Origin: Mycolicibacterium senegalense
GTDB taxonomy: Bacteria > Actinomycetota > Actinomycetes > Mycobacteriales > Mycobacteriaceae
NCBI RefSeq assembly: GCF_019645875.1
Contig: NZ_CP081000.1
Location: forward strand, 744,001-808,000
Reading direction: 5' to 3'
Length of the DNA stretch: 64,000 nt
Numbering within the stretch: position 1 is the stretch's first letter; every line of letters begins with the position of its first letter. Below are positions 38,894 through 46,914 of the stretch, piece by piece. A program made the translations under genes and the position numbers. The notes beneath the pieces are model-generated. The model made no database searches and had not been told where the DNA came from. It was given only the letters and a program-made list of their open reading frames with translations.

Positions 38894-40060
38894 TCAGCGA
38901 GTCAGCGGGTCGTGCTGGATGCGCTCGGCCGGCGCTCCCCGCTCGATCAGGGCGGCCTTGGTGGCGGTGACCATGTCCGGTCCGCCGCAGATGAGGATCT
39001 GCCGATCGCCCCAGTTGCCGTACCGCGTCACCACCTCGGCCAGCGTGCCGGTCTGGCGCACGTGCAGGCCACGCGGAGGTTGGACGTCGGGGTACTGGCC
39101 GGCCCACGGCGGGTCAGTGCTGTATTCGGACACCGGGGTCACCGACAGCCACGGATTGGTCGAGGCGATGTGCCACAGGGTTTTCAGGTCGTACAGATCG
39201 CACGGATAGCGGCCGCCGAAGAACAGGTGCACGCGCGGATTCTCGCCGTGCAATGTCATGTCCATGATGATGTTGCGCAGTGGAGCCAGGCCTGTGCTGC
39301 CCGCCACCATCAACACATCTTCGCCGTCGCGGTCGACGTGCAACCCGCCGTGTGGGCTGGACATCCGCCAGCGATCTCCGATCTTGGTCTCGGAGACGAT
39401 GGCGGTGCTCACCATGCCGCCGGGGACTGACCGGATGTGGAACTCGATGCCCCCGGACCGGTCGGAGGGCACGGCGGGGCTCAGGTAGCGCCACCGGCGC
39501 GGCCACTGTGGCACCTGGACGGTCACGTACTGGCCGGGGTAATAGAACAGCGCCTGGTCGAGTTGCAGCCGGATCACCGAGACATCACGGGTGACCCGGT
39601 GGTGCTCGATCACGGTGCCGTCGCAATACGCCGGGGATTCCTCGGCATCGGCCGCCCCGCGCATCACCCCGATGACCAGTGCCACGGCGTCGTGAGTGGC
39701 CTCGGCCAGCCGATCGTCCCATTCGGGTTCGAGATGGCGGTGCAGAGCGTTGTACAGCGCCTCCTGCATGGAGTCGTAATGGCTCTGTGTGACACCGTAT
39801 TTGCGATGGTCTCGACCCAGCTGAGCCAGGAACGCCACCGGCTCTTCGGCACGTTGGGCGATCAGCTCGCCGAACAGCCAGGTCAGGGCGCGGGCAAAGA
39901 CATCGCGCTGGCTGTCCATGTCGGGCGGGAACAGATCACGGGCCGAGAGGTCGGTGGCGAACCATTGGGTGTAGAAGTCGCGGATCAGCGGCGCGGAGCC
40001 CTGCTCGGGGTCGACGGCGCGCTGGAGTGTCTCCAGTGCTTGACGGTCATCGAGTCCCAC
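38894..40060 (-). CDS. Type II flavohemoglobin-like globin/FAD reductase (Rv0385-like)
   Basis: 388 residues from GTG 40060. Globin domain (1-140) with proximal-His region GRDHRKYGVTQ, then a ferredoxin-reductase-type FAD domain (FYYPGQYVTVQVP, GGMVSTAIV) and NAD domain (LMVAGSTGLAPLRNII, LICGGPDMV). Size and layout match Rv0385, a mycobacterial type II flavohemoglobin reported to differ from NO-dioxygenase flavohemoglobins. In M. tuberculosis it is next to and divergent from clpB; here clpB is 8 kb away but still divergent. Its start overlaps the membrane-protein gene by 14 bases. Confidence 0.88.
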   Translation of the reverse strand: MGLDDRQALETLQRAVDPEQGSAPLIRDFYTQWFATDLSARDLFPPDMDSQRDVFARALTWLFGELIAQRAEEPVAFLAQLGRDHRKYGVTQSHYDSMQEALYNALHRHLEPEWDDRLAEATHDAVALVIGVMRGAADAEESPAYCDGTVIEHHRVTRDVSVIRLQLDQALFYYPGQYVTVQVPQWPRRWRYLSPAVPSDRSGGIEFHIRSVPGGMVSTAIVSETKIGDRWRMSSPHGGLHVDRDGEDVLMVAGSTGLAPLRNIIMDMTLHGENPRVHLFFGGRYPCDLYDLKTLWHIASTNPWLSVTPVSEYSTDPPWAGQYPDVQPPRGLHVRQTGTLAEVVTRYGNWGDRQILICGGPDMVTATKAALIERGAPAERIQHDPLTR

Positions 40061-41081
40061 GGAGTCGCATCATATGCGCGGAAGTTCCGGGCCGCCGCAA
40101 TGCGGCGATGATCAGCAACGTCAGCCCGGCAAGCGCCCAGCAACTGAGCACAAGGATCGCCAAGTCCGCGCCCGCACCGTCGAAGTATGCGGTGGATCGC
40201 AGCAGCGTGGCGGTGGCACCCTGTGGCAGCAACTGGCCCAGCTGGCCCCAGCCGGCGGGCAGCATTTCCGGTGCGGCGGTCAGCCCCGACAGGGGGTTGC
40301 CCAGCAACAGAGCCAGTGCGGCGCCCACGCCCAGGCCGACCTTGCCGAACAGTGAGCCCAGGCCGAGCACGGTCAGCCCGGCCGCGGCGATCCCGAGCGT
40401 CAGGCCGGCGGCCACTCCCCAGAAGTTCGAGTCGATCGAGCCGAACACGTACTGGAGCAGGGCGGCCACGGTTGCTCCGGCAACCGCGGAGAACACGATC
40501 GCCGCGATCAGCCGGGTCCACACCTCGCGGCGCAGTACCAGCACCAGAGCGACCGCGGGCAAGATCCCGGCCAAGGTGATCGGCAGGGCGGAGGCGGCCA
40601 GTCCGGTGCCGCGCGGATCCTGGCTCGTGGGTGCAGCGAGATCCTCGGAATGCAGCGGGGCCCCCTGGTGTGCCGCGATGCCGTTGCCGATCTGGGTCAG
40701 CAGTTGCGCGACGGCGGGGCTGCCTCCGGTGGCGGTGAGCAAGGTGGGGCCCTGTGTTCCGAAAGCGATGCCGCCGTACACATTTCGGTTCAGAATTGCT
40801 TCCCGCAGGGCTTCCTCGCTCGGGTAGTAGGTGACTGCGAACGCTTCGGGAGCCTGCCGTTCGAGGAGTTCGGCGACCTGGCTGGTGGCTGCCTGCGGGC
40901 CCGCGGCTCCGATCGGAACGTCGTGGGGCTTGGAGCGTGCGGCGGGCAGGGCGAAGGCGATGGCGACGACGGCGATCGCGATGGCCAGCACGGTGACAAT
41001 GCCGGCGGCTCGCAGAGCGGCGGGTGGTTGGTGTTCGGGTGCCGCGTGGTGGACGGGCGGCGTGGTCTGGGTCGAGAGCAT
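40047..41081 (-). CDS. Membrane protein of ABC-2/YhgE-Pip-like type
   Basis: 344 residues. One N-terminal transmembrane helix, an extracytoplasmic domain of about 110 residues (AFAVTYYPSEEALREAILNR, VYGGIAFG) and then five or six C-terminal helices (LPITLAGILPAVALVLVL ... ELAILVLSCWALAG-type). The layout equals YhgE/Pip and ABC-2 permease-like proteins in which a soluble loop follows the first helix. No ATPase gene is adjacent. It is divergent from a TetR regulator that probably controls it. Confidence 0.72.
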   Translation of the reverse strand: MLSTQTTPPVHHAAPEHQPPAALRAAGIVTVLAIAIAVVAIAFALPAARSKPHDVPIGAAGPQAATSQVAELLERQAPEAFAVTYYPSEEALREAILNRNVYGGIAFGTQGPTLLTATGGSPAVAQLLTQIGNGIAAHQGAPLHSEDLAAPTSQDPRGTGLAASALPITLAGILPAVALVLVLRREVWTRLIAAIVFSAVAGATVAALLQYVFGSIDSNFWGVAAGLTLGIAAAGLTVLGLGSLFGKVGLGVGAALALLLGNPLSGLTAAPEMLPAGWGQLGQLLPQGATATLLRSTAYFDGAGADLAILVLSCWALAGLTLLIIAALRRPGTSAHMMRLRGTR

Positions 41082-41147
41082 CGTTCCCTCTTTTCATCCG
41101 ACGTTGAATTAATCGGTTGATGTGAGGGTAGGCCGTGTAGGGAAAGT

Positions 41148-41165
41148 TTTCAACAGCCATTGAAA
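41148..41165. promoter_or_regulatory. Inverted repeat, likely TetR operator
   Basis: TTTCAA-CAGCCA-TTGAAA is a perfect 6-base inverted repeat in the 99-base gap between the membrane-protein gene and the tetR gene, 16 bases before the tetR start. It probably serves both promoters. Confidence 0.55.
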
Positions 41166-41180
41166 TGATAGTGTCGCTGT

Positions 41181-41810
41181 ATGGCTTCACCTGGTAAAAC
41201 ACCTGGCCGACGAGGGCGCCGACAGGGTGATCCGGTGTCCCGCGACGCGGTATTGGCTGCGGCCAAGCTGCGCTTCGCGGCGGAGGGCTACGAGAAGACG
41301 ACGCTGCGGGCCATCGCCTCGGACGCACACGTCGACGCGTCGATGGTGCTCTATCTGTTCGGGTCGAAAGCGGACCTGTTCCGGGAATCGCTGCGGCTGA
41401 TCCTCGACCCCGACGTGCTGGTGGCCGCGTTGGAAGGGCCGGCCGACTCGATCGGCGAACGCATGGTGCGCGTCTACCTGAAGATGTGGGAGACGCCCGA
41501 CACGGCGGCCAGCATGCGCGTGATGCTGCAGTCGGCGACATCGAATTCCGATGCGCACGTGGCATTTCGAACGTTCATGCAGGATTACGTGCTGACCGCG
41601 GTGTCAGGAGTTCTCGGTGGTGGCGAACAGGCCCGATTGCGGGCGATGCTCGCCGCATCAAGCCTGGTGGGCACGGCGATGCTGCGCTATGTGATGGCCG
41701 TGCCACCGTTGGCGACACTCGACGGGGAACAGGTGGTGGCACTGTTGGCGCCCACCTTGACCCGCTATCTCACCGCCGATGCGGATGAGCTGGGGCTGCC
41801 CGAACTGTAG
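41181..41810 (+). CDS. TetR-family regulator
   Basis: 209 residues. The basic N-terminus GKTPGRRGRRQGDPVSR is followed by the HTH (AVLAAAKLRFAAEGYEKTTLRAIASDAHVDASMVLYLFGSK, quoted in part by position 24-64). Typical C-terminal ligand domain. Divergent from the ABC-2-like membrane protein, with an inverted repeat between the two, so a local repressor role is likely. Confidence 0.9.
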   Translation: MASPGKTPGRRGRRQGDPVSRDAVLAAAKLRFAAEGYEKTTLRAIASDAHVDASMVLYLFGSKADLFRESLRLILDPDVLVAALEGPADSIGERMVRVYLKMWETPDTAASMRVMLQSATSNSDAHVAFRTFMQDYVLTAVSGVLGGGEQARLRAMLAASSLVGTAMLRYVMAVPPLATLDGEQVVALLAPTLTRYLTADADELGLPEL

Positions 41811-41813
41811 GTG

Positions 41814-42533
41814 CTACTTGCCGAACGTGGCGCTTGCGGCAACCTTGGCGTATTTCCCGATGACCTGCCCCACCTCGACAGCATTTGCTGCCGAGTTGGC
41901 GCTCATCACCGCCATCTGTCCGGCAGCAAGCGGTACTGAGCCGGCGACAGCGCCGATCTCAATGGCCAGTGCGACAGCAGGACCCTGCGGACCGGAAACT
42001 TTCGCAATCATTGCGGGCAGGATCGCATACCCGAGCACAGTCGCGCAGGTACCGAGGAACGAGCGGGTCTGATTGATTTGACTCGCCTGTTTGCCGACGA
42101 TTGCTTCCAAGGCTTTGTCTGCTTCTGCGATCGTGCGTGCGCGTTCCTGTTGTTTCGCGTCTTGGCCTGTGTAGGCCTGCGACGCGTCGCCTTGCCAACC
42201 AGCTGCCGGCTTCGCCGATTCCAGGGTGTCATGGACTTGGCCCAACTGCTCTGCGCCCTTGCCGAACCTGTCGCCAGTATCCGGATTGCCGACTCCGCAA
42301 GTGAGAGTCATACCTTGGATGCCCAACAGGCCGGCGTTGATGATGGGAGTTGCGACAGACTTCCCGATAAGCATCTGCACGAGTCCGATTGCGTCGGAAC
42401 CCAGCCCGAGCTTGTCCCCGGCATCGTCGTGAGACTTCGTGGACCACAGAGTGTTGGCATCCCCGAGATCGCCGGCGACCTTGCTGTTGCCGAGCGTATC
42501 GCTGACCTTTTCTGCGGCGCTCCAAAAGCTCAT
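41814..42533 (-). CDS. EspA/EspE-family ESX (type VII) secretion-associated protein
   Basis: 239 residues from ATG 42533. The core GWQGDASQAYTGQDAKQQ carries a WxG (Trp113-Gly115) and a YxxxD export-type motif (Tyr121-Asp125). A helical segment AEADKALEAIVGKQASQI and two hydrophobic stretches (TCATVLGYAILPAMIAKV, GPQGPAVALAIEIGAVAG) follow, as in EspA/EspE-family effectors. Last gene of a leftward ESX-associated cluster, with its own promoter region containing an element shared with the EspC-like gene. No ESX core gene is in the window, so export would need an ESX system elsewhere. Confidence 0.75.
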   Translation of the reverse strand: MSFWSAAEKVSDTLGNSKVAGDLGDANTLWSTKSHDDAGDKLGLGSDAIGLVQMLIGKSVATPIINAGLLGIQGMTLTCGVGNPDTGDRFGKGAEQLGQVHDTLESAKPAAGWQGDASQAYTGQDAKQQERARTIAEADKALEAIVGKQASQINQTRSFLGTCATVLGYAILPAMIAKVSGPQGPAVALAIEIGAVAGSVPLAAGQMAVMSANSAANAVEVGQVIGKYAKVAASATFGK

Positions 42534-42561
42534 TCTGGTCTGGTCCTTCCTTAGCTGCGAC

Positions 42562-42600
42562 GAGCCTAACAGCACGCCAACATGTTGCTATGCACCAATT
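42562..42600 (-). promoter_or_regulatory. Bipartite upstream element shared by two ESX-associated genes (copy 1)
   Basis: On the + strand, GAGCCTAACAGC (42562-42573), 17 bases, then TGCACCAATT (42591-42600). The same two blocks with the same 17-base gap occur at 44583-44621 in front of the EspC-like gene. Read in the direction of the genes the second block contains TAGGCT/TAAGCT, a TANNNT-like -10 hexamer, and the first, AATTGGTGCA, could be an activator site. The element lies 29 bases upstream of the EspA/EspE-like ATG. Confidence 0.6.
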
Positions 42601-42681
42601 TTGGGCGTTCAACACGCGGGATTGGCGTTCTCTGGGCGACACTGAATGGGCTGAGGACTGGTGTCTAGACCGACGGCACAC

Positions 42682-43479
42682 TCATCGGGCCCACCGCGAG
42701 AACGGCGCCAGCGAATCGAGATGGTCGTACAGAAAGTGTGCAAACGCGGTGGCCAACAGCAGCGTGGGCATTGGTGGGGACGTGGGATGCGCACAGTCGA
42801 GCCGGTAATCGAAGGTCGCGTACATGAACATGGCTTCGCGCTTGGATTGGTTCCGTTGACTATGTACCCGCCCGATCTCTGTACTGGTGTCGCAAATGGG
42901 TTCGTCGAGTTCCAACTTGGTGAACTTGGGGATGTAGGAACGTATTTTGGTGGCGCCTAGCGATTGGCCCTGATACTCCAGCTCGAACGAAATTTTTGGG
43001 GTTCGGAAGAACTGCCAGTACGAGCTGGTCTGCCGAAGGCAACCGAGTTCACGGCCGTCGGGGTCGCGAACGTGTAGAACATGTTTGCCATGACCCCGGA
43101 ACCCCACAGACCGGATGAACTGCAGCAGTTGTGTTCCATCGGGTCGAACGACCTCGAATACGAGTTCGCTGATTGCCGCAGCCCCCCAGGGGGGTTCTTT
43201 CAGTAGTTGGATCAACGCGAGTAGTTGCCCACGCGGGTTCGTAATCGAACAGCGAATATCGGAACCGAATCCACCGCGGATTGGCTGGAGAAACAGGGTG
43301 GGCTCCCCGAATGGGTACCCACCCGAAGTCAGCGGTGGGGCAGGCGCCTGCGGCGCGGTCTCTGCCTGCGTCGGTGGACGAGCTGCCACGTGGGGTGTCC
43401 ACTGTCGGCCGTCGAAGTACCGGATCTGCTGAATGTTCCACGGGTCGGTAAACCAGCCCGCTTGCGGGGGCAGTGGCAA
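42682..43479 (-). CDS. DUF2510 protein with LURP/tubby-like C-terminal domain
   Basis: About 265 residues from TTG 43479. A better-placed ATC codon near 43494 follows GAGGA, so the real start is uncertain. A DUF2510 motif QAGWFTDPWNIQQIRYFDGRQWTPH is at the N-terminus (quoted in part: GWFTDP, RYFDGRQWT). The rest is beta-rich (LFLQPIRGGFGSDIRCSI, HVLHVRDPDGRELGC) and looks like a scramblase/tubby-like fold. No signal peptide. It lies between the EspH-like and EspA/EspE-like genes, so a role linked to type VII secretion or its envelope site is suggested by context only. Confidence 0.65.
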   Translation of the reverse strand: MPLPPQAGWFTDPWNIQQIRYFDGRQWTPHVAARPPTQAETAPQAPAPPLTSGGYPFGEPTLFLQPIRGGFGSDIRCSITNPRGQLLALIQLLKEPPWGAAAISELVFEVVRPDGTQLLQFIRSVGFRGHGKHVLHVRDPDGRELGCLRQTSSYWQFFRTPKISFELEYQGQSLGATKIRSYIPKFTKLELDEPICDTSTEIGRVHSQRNQSKREAMFMYATFDYRLDCAHPTSPPMPTLLLATAFAHFLYDHLDSLAPFSRWAR

Positions 43480-43504
43480 GGATTCGTTGATGATGGTTCC
43501 TCGG

Positions 43505-44092
43505 TCAGTCTTCCCGCTCGGAGTGCCGTGCGATGAGCGCGAGGTCGGCCTCGTGGGCCTGTTCCGGGGTGGCGAAGGGCATGTTGGTCTCCACGAAATC
43601 TCGCGCATCGCGGAGATTCATACCTTGCTCGACGAACATGTTCACCACGCCGACGTGCACGACCGCAGCAGCCTTCTTGGTCGCCACGCCTGCCACGAAC
43701 CGAATCTCTTCAGCCAGTTGGGATTCGGTTAGAGCGGTCACCTTTGGATCTAGATCGACGTGAGCGACCGAACCGCCGAGGTAGGCCGTCACGGCGACGG
43801 TGCCGGGCGGGTTGATCGCCTGGACCACGGGCCCCTGATCTTCGTCCGCCGTAGCCGCGTCGGCGTCGACTGGGCCGAAACCGTCGTCCTCATCTTCTTC
43901 GACTTCGGCGTTGGTGAAGTCGTCGACACCATCGAGGTTGGTCCGCTGGTCGATTTCGCCGATGGAGTAGTCCGGCAAGGCGTCGAGTCCCGACCCGTCA
44001 TCGTCGGGTTGGATTGGTGTGTCGAAGTCGAGCGCGTCCAAGCCCGTGTCTTCGGAGTAGAAGAACTCATCGTCAGGATCGTGTGTGGTCAC
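43505..44092 (-). CDS. EspH-like (DUF2694) ESX-associated protein
   Basis: 195 residues. A long acidic N-terminus has repeats of LDALD / LDALPDY type, followed by NPPGTVAVTAYLGGSVAHVDL and LTESQLAEEIRFVAGVATKKA. The same order (acidic LDALD repeats, then N-P-x-G-S/T-V-S/A-V, then S-E-x-Q-L-A-D/E-E-I) occurs in EspH of the M. tuberculosis ESX-1 locus. EspH acts in the cytosol and is needed for export of the EspE/EspF pair. Here it sits between an EspC-like gene and an EspA/EspE-like gene, supporting a chaperone role for them. Confidence 0.75.
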   Translation of the reverse strand: MTTHDPDDEFFYSEDTGLDALDFDTPIQPDDDGSGLDALPDYSIGEIDQRTNLDGVDDFTNAEVEEDEDDGFGPVDADAATADEDQGPVVQAINPPGTVAVTAYLGGSVAHVDLDPKVTALTESQLAEEIRFVAGVATKKAAAVVHVGVVNMFVEQGMNLRDARDFVETNMPFATPEQAHEADLALIARHSERED

Positions 44093-44192
44093 GTATCTGA
44101 AGTTCCGATTCTGATCGAGCGCCGGCGCGAGCCGAGACCGCTGGCTTTGATTCGTACGTTACCGCTGGCGAAGTTGCCCGCCGGTAGTGGGC

Positions 44193-44510
44193 TCAGCGGG
44201 GATGCATCTCTTTACTGAGTTTGCCGGCCCCTTGCGCGTCGGACTGGTCGTAACGTGCCGCCGCCATCCCGAGCCGGCTCGACAGACTGGTCGAGACCGA
44301 GTTCATGCCGGCGCACGCAGCAGCGCGTGCGCTTTCCGCCGCAGCGACGGCCGCGTTTGCGGCTGAGCAGACGACGCCGTGATTAACCACCATCGATGTG
44401 CTGACACCATGTGACGCCGTGGCCGCTGCGACGATCTGTTCCGCGGCGGTAGCTTGCATCTGCGCAAGTTCGAGCACGTGTGAGGTAATCACGCGCAGTT
44501 CGCCGGACAT
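44193..44510 (-). CDS. EspC-like ESX secretion target (DUF2580 family)
   Basis: 105 residues from ATG 44510. All-helical and Ala-rich, with a helix-turn-helix hairpin pattern (VITSHVLELAQMQATAAEQI / VVNHGVVCSAANAAVAAAES), and a C-terminal YDQSD (Tyr87-Asp91), the YxxxD type VII export signal. The order of EspC-like then EspA/EspE-like genes mirrors espA-espC / espE-espF pairs, whose products are exported together. First gene of the cluster; the shared bipartite element lies upstream. Confidence 0.75.
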   Translation of the reverse strand: MSGELRVITSHVLELAQMQATAAEQIVAAATASHGVSTSMVVNHGVVCSAANAAVAAAESARAAACAGMNSVSTSLSSRLGMAAARYDQSDAQGAGKLSKEMHPR

Positions 44511-44582
44511 CTGGATCTCCTCGTGTATCAGCTGTCGGTGGTGGTGGCGGCGGACCCGTTTGGACGAAGCCTCTATCTGGGT

Positions 44583-44621
44583 GAGCTTAACTGCCCACGA
44601 GGGGACCTCTGTGCACCAATT
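44583..44621 (-). promoter_or_regulatory. Bipartite upstream element shared by two ESX-associated genes (copy 2)
   Basis: On the + strand, GAGCTTAACTGC (44583-44594), 17 bases, then TGCACCAATT (44612-44621). It equals copy 1 at 42562-42600 at 10 of 12 and 10 of 10 positions with identical spacing. It lies 72 bases upstream of the EspC-like ATG. The flanking sequence shows no similarity, so this is not a larger duplication. Confidence 0.6.
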
Positions 44622-44687
44622 CTTAGGCGGCAGGCTGCGCTGGGAGTGGTTAGAACCGACCTTGGGTGAGCAGCCCGCGTTTAGGCT

Positions 44688-45110
44688 GTGGCCGTGCGAG
44701 GGGACGAAGTGGCAGTGGAGTTCGTCGCCCGTGGAAGCCTACCGAGCACGGCAGAGGAATGGCTCGGGCTGTTGGCGGCCATCGGTGTGATGATCGCAAC
44801 CTATGTGCTGGTGCAGGTTTGGGCCGGCCGCAGCGCAGCCAAGGAATTGGATGCGCTGGAAGCACGATTTGTAGCGGAATCAGCCCAGTTCAAATCCCGT
44901 TGGCCCGCGCAAGTGCTTTGGCAGGCACCGTATTTGGAGCTGGAAGCGGAAGCAGAGCGTTCTTGGCGAGTGGTCTTCGTCCTGGAGCGGCGGCGCGATC
45001 TCGCGCGGCGAGGACGAGTCGGCGACTTTGATGCTCAAATCGCCGCCGTCCGGAGCTGGATCACCACAGTCGTCAATGCAATGAACAACGCGGCTTCCCG
45101 TGGACGGTAA
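44688..45110 (+). CDS. Small single-pass membrane protein, paralogue of the next gene
   Basis: About 140 residues from GTG 44688 (GTG 44694 also possible). One transmembrane helix (WLGLLAAIGVMIATYVLVQVW) is followed by a soluble helical domain: AKELDALEARFVAESAQFKSRWP..VLWQAPYLELEAEAERS and a C-terminal ITTVVNAMNNAASRGR. The adjacent protein repeats this plan. Unknown family. Divergent from the EspC-like gene. Confidence 0.7.
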   Translation: MAVRGDEVAVEFVARGSLPSTAEEWLGLLAAIGVMIATYVLVQVWAGRSAAKELDALEARFVAESAQFKSRWPAQVLWQAPYLELEAEAERSWRVVFVLERRRDLARRGRVGDFDAQIAAVRSWITTVVNAMNNAASRGR

Positions 45111-45561
45111 GCCGATGTATGACCATGTGCTTGCTGCGGGTTCTCATGAGCCAAAGAGCTTCCTCACCTATCTGACGATTGGGCTGGTGGTATCTGCTCT
45201 CTTTGCTGCCGGAGCGATTGGACTGTCCATGATTCCGTCGTCTGCGGACGAACGACTGGATGCCGAGCGGGCGCGGCTGTTCACCCACTCGGAAGCGTTC
45301 TGGGCTCGATGGCCGAACAATCGTGTGTTCGAGGCGCCATATGACGAATTGGCCGGCGAGGCGGCCAGGTGCGCGCGGCTCATCGAGATCTTCCAGGGGC
45401 AGCGGGGCACCAATGTCCGTCCGGCGACGGGTCATGCTCGCAAAACCTATGACAAAGCCAATGGTGAGATCGCTACCTACCAAGCGATGCTCAACTCGGT
45501 GCACAACGCGATGCACTACGCGATCTCGCAGGGACGCGGCCCTCAACTACCTTCGAATTGA
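45100..45561 (+). CDS. Small single-pass membrane protein, paralogue of the preceding gene
   Basis: 153 residues from GTG 45100 (ATG 45115, just after the preceding stop, is an alternative). A transmembrane helix (YLTIGLVVSALFAAGAIGLSM) leads to DERLDAERARLFTHSEAFWARWPNNRVFEAPYDELAGEAARC and a C-terminal LNSVHNAMHYAISQGRG. Shared motifs with the previous protein are LDAxxARxxxxS..F.(S/A)RWP, (V/L)xxAPYxEL..EA and NAM..A(I/A)S(Q/R)GR. The pair may form a heteromer. Its 3' end overlaps the convergent CYTH gene by 19 bases. Confidence 0.7.
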   Translation: MDGKPMYDHVLAAGSHEPKSFLTYLTIGLVVSALFAAGAIGLSMIPSSADERLDAERARLFTHSEAFWARWPNNRVFEAPYDELAGEAARCARLIEIFQGQRGTNVRPATGHARKTYDKANGEIATYQAMLNSVHNAMHYAISQGRGPQLPSN

Positions 45562-46166
45562 TTCTGCCCCAGGCTGTCCACGAAAGTAGGCCCGCGTCGG
45601 TCGAGCTCGCGCAGGTACTCGTCGGCCCACGTACTGAATGGCTGATATGCCAGGTACTCGTTGCGGAACCGGTCGTCCTCCGAGACCTCGGAAACGCAGA
45701 ATGACGGAATCGCCAGATCGACCACGGGACCGCCGCGTTCGACTTCGGAAAGCAATAGCGGCGCGTTTCGCCCCAGGAACTGGTCGATGATCCAGCCGTC
45801 CTCGCCCAACCACATCGAGTAGCGAACCTTCGCGACGACGTGTTCGGATCGACCGACGATCTGCGCGGCGACCAATGGATCGAGTTCGCGTTCGGCCTCG
45901 TATCGGGTGCCGCCGACGGCGGGGCCTTTAGCCGTCATGGTCCCGAGCGATTGCTCGCCCAACGCCGCGACGAGCTCCGCGGGCGGGGCATCCAATTTCG
46001 CTGGTGCCGGGCCCTGTACTCGGACCCGCACCGCGTATCCGTCGGCCGCGAACAGATACGCCTGGACGATCAATGCTGGTGCGGGATCTGATGCTGCCAC
46101 TGCGGGCAATTCGCGGACAAAGAACTTCCGCTCGAATTCGAAATCACCGAAACCGGATTCGGACAT
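45543..46166 (-). CDS. CYTH-domain (triphosphate tunnel) protein
   Basis: 207 residues from ATG 46166. The N-terminal EFERKFFV is the ExExK signature of CYTH enzymes, and later strands carry Lys/Arg/Glu pairs (RVRVQGPA, GTRYEAERELDP, VAKVRYSMWLGEDGWIIDQF) that line the tunnel. Such enzymes act on triphosphates (thiamine triphosphatase, class IV cyclase, polyphosphatase); the substrate cannot be told from sequence. It stands alone, 37 bases after the GAP-family gene. Confidence 0.82.
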   Translation of the reverse strand: MSESGFGDFEFERKFFVRELPAVAASDPAPALIVQAYLFAADGYAVRVRVQGPAPAKLDAPPAELVAALGEQSLGTMTAKGPAVGGTRYEAERELDPLVAAQIVGRSEHVVAKVRYSMWLGEDGWIIDQFLGRNAPLLLSEVERGGPVVDLAIPSFCVSEVSEDDRFRNEYLAYQPFSTWADEYLRELDRRGPTFVDSLGQNQFEGS

Positions 46167-46203
46167 GCGCACACCGTAGCCCGTCCCGCCCCGAATACGT
46201 CGC

Positions 46204-46872
46204 CTATAGGCCGTGAATTCCTTTGTAGAGCACGAGGAGACCGATCACGACGAGAATGGCCGCAACCAGCACGGCGTGGTTGCGTTCCATCCATTCCTTG
46301 AGTCGGGCGAGCGCGGGGTCCAAACGCTCGCCGGACACCGCGTAGGCGAGGATCGGCAGGGCCACGGTCGATCCGGCGGCCAGGACGAAGTACAGGCCGG
46401 CCGCCCACACTGCGGGTTGGCCGAGGCCGGCGCTCCCGATCGCCAAACCTGCTGCCACGCAGATCAACAGCACTTTGGGGTTCACCACGGTGAGAATCGC
46501 GCCGGCAGCACCGGCCCGGAGCGGCGTGAGCTTGCTCAGGCTGGCCATCCATTTGGGGCTGTGCTCTGCCTCGGACCGGGTCAGGTAGCGGTACGCGCCG
46601 AAGACGATCAACGCCGCACCGACGACGATGCGCAACCATGATGCCCACGTCGGGGGCTGGTCAAGCCGGCCGAACAGGCCCGAGACGCCGACGAAGATCG
46701 CGGTCAGCGCGCTCAGGCCGAGAAGCCATCCAGCGAGGAAGGACAGGCCTGTCGGCCGGGGACGCGGGGTGTGCAGCACCAGCACCGCCGGGATGATCGA
46801 GAGCGGCGACAGTGCCACCACCATGGCCAAGGGGATGAGTTCGGCAAAAACAGAACCCCAGCTCTCCGTCAT
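46204..46872 (-). CDS. GAP-family membrane protein (LysE-like fold)
   Basis: 222 residues from ATG 46872. Six transmembrane helices with ELIPLAMVVALSPLSIIPAV and AGAAGAILTVVNPKVLLICV, the duplicated Pro-containing motif of the GAP/Sap family, related to LysE exporters. In mycobacteria members of this family export glycolipids such as sulfolipid and glycopeptidolipid; the cargo here is unknown. A glycosyltransferase gene lies 42 bases upstream on the same strand, which fits an envelope glycolipid role by context only. Confidence 0.82.
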   Translation of the reverse strand: MTESWGSVFAELIPLAMVVALSPLSIIPAVLVLHTPRPRPTGLSFLAGWLLGLSALTAIFVGVSGLFGRLDQPPTWASWLRIVVGAALIVFGAYRYLTRSEAEHSPKWMASLSKLTPLRAGAAGAILTVVNPKVLLICVAAGLAIGSAGLGQPAVWAAGLYFVLAAGSTVALPILAYAVSGERLDPALARLKEWMERNHAVLVAAILVVIGLLVLYKGIHGL

Positions 46873-46914
46873 AGCGAGCAACCTAGCAACATCGCGGCGC
46901 CGGGTTGTGACTGT

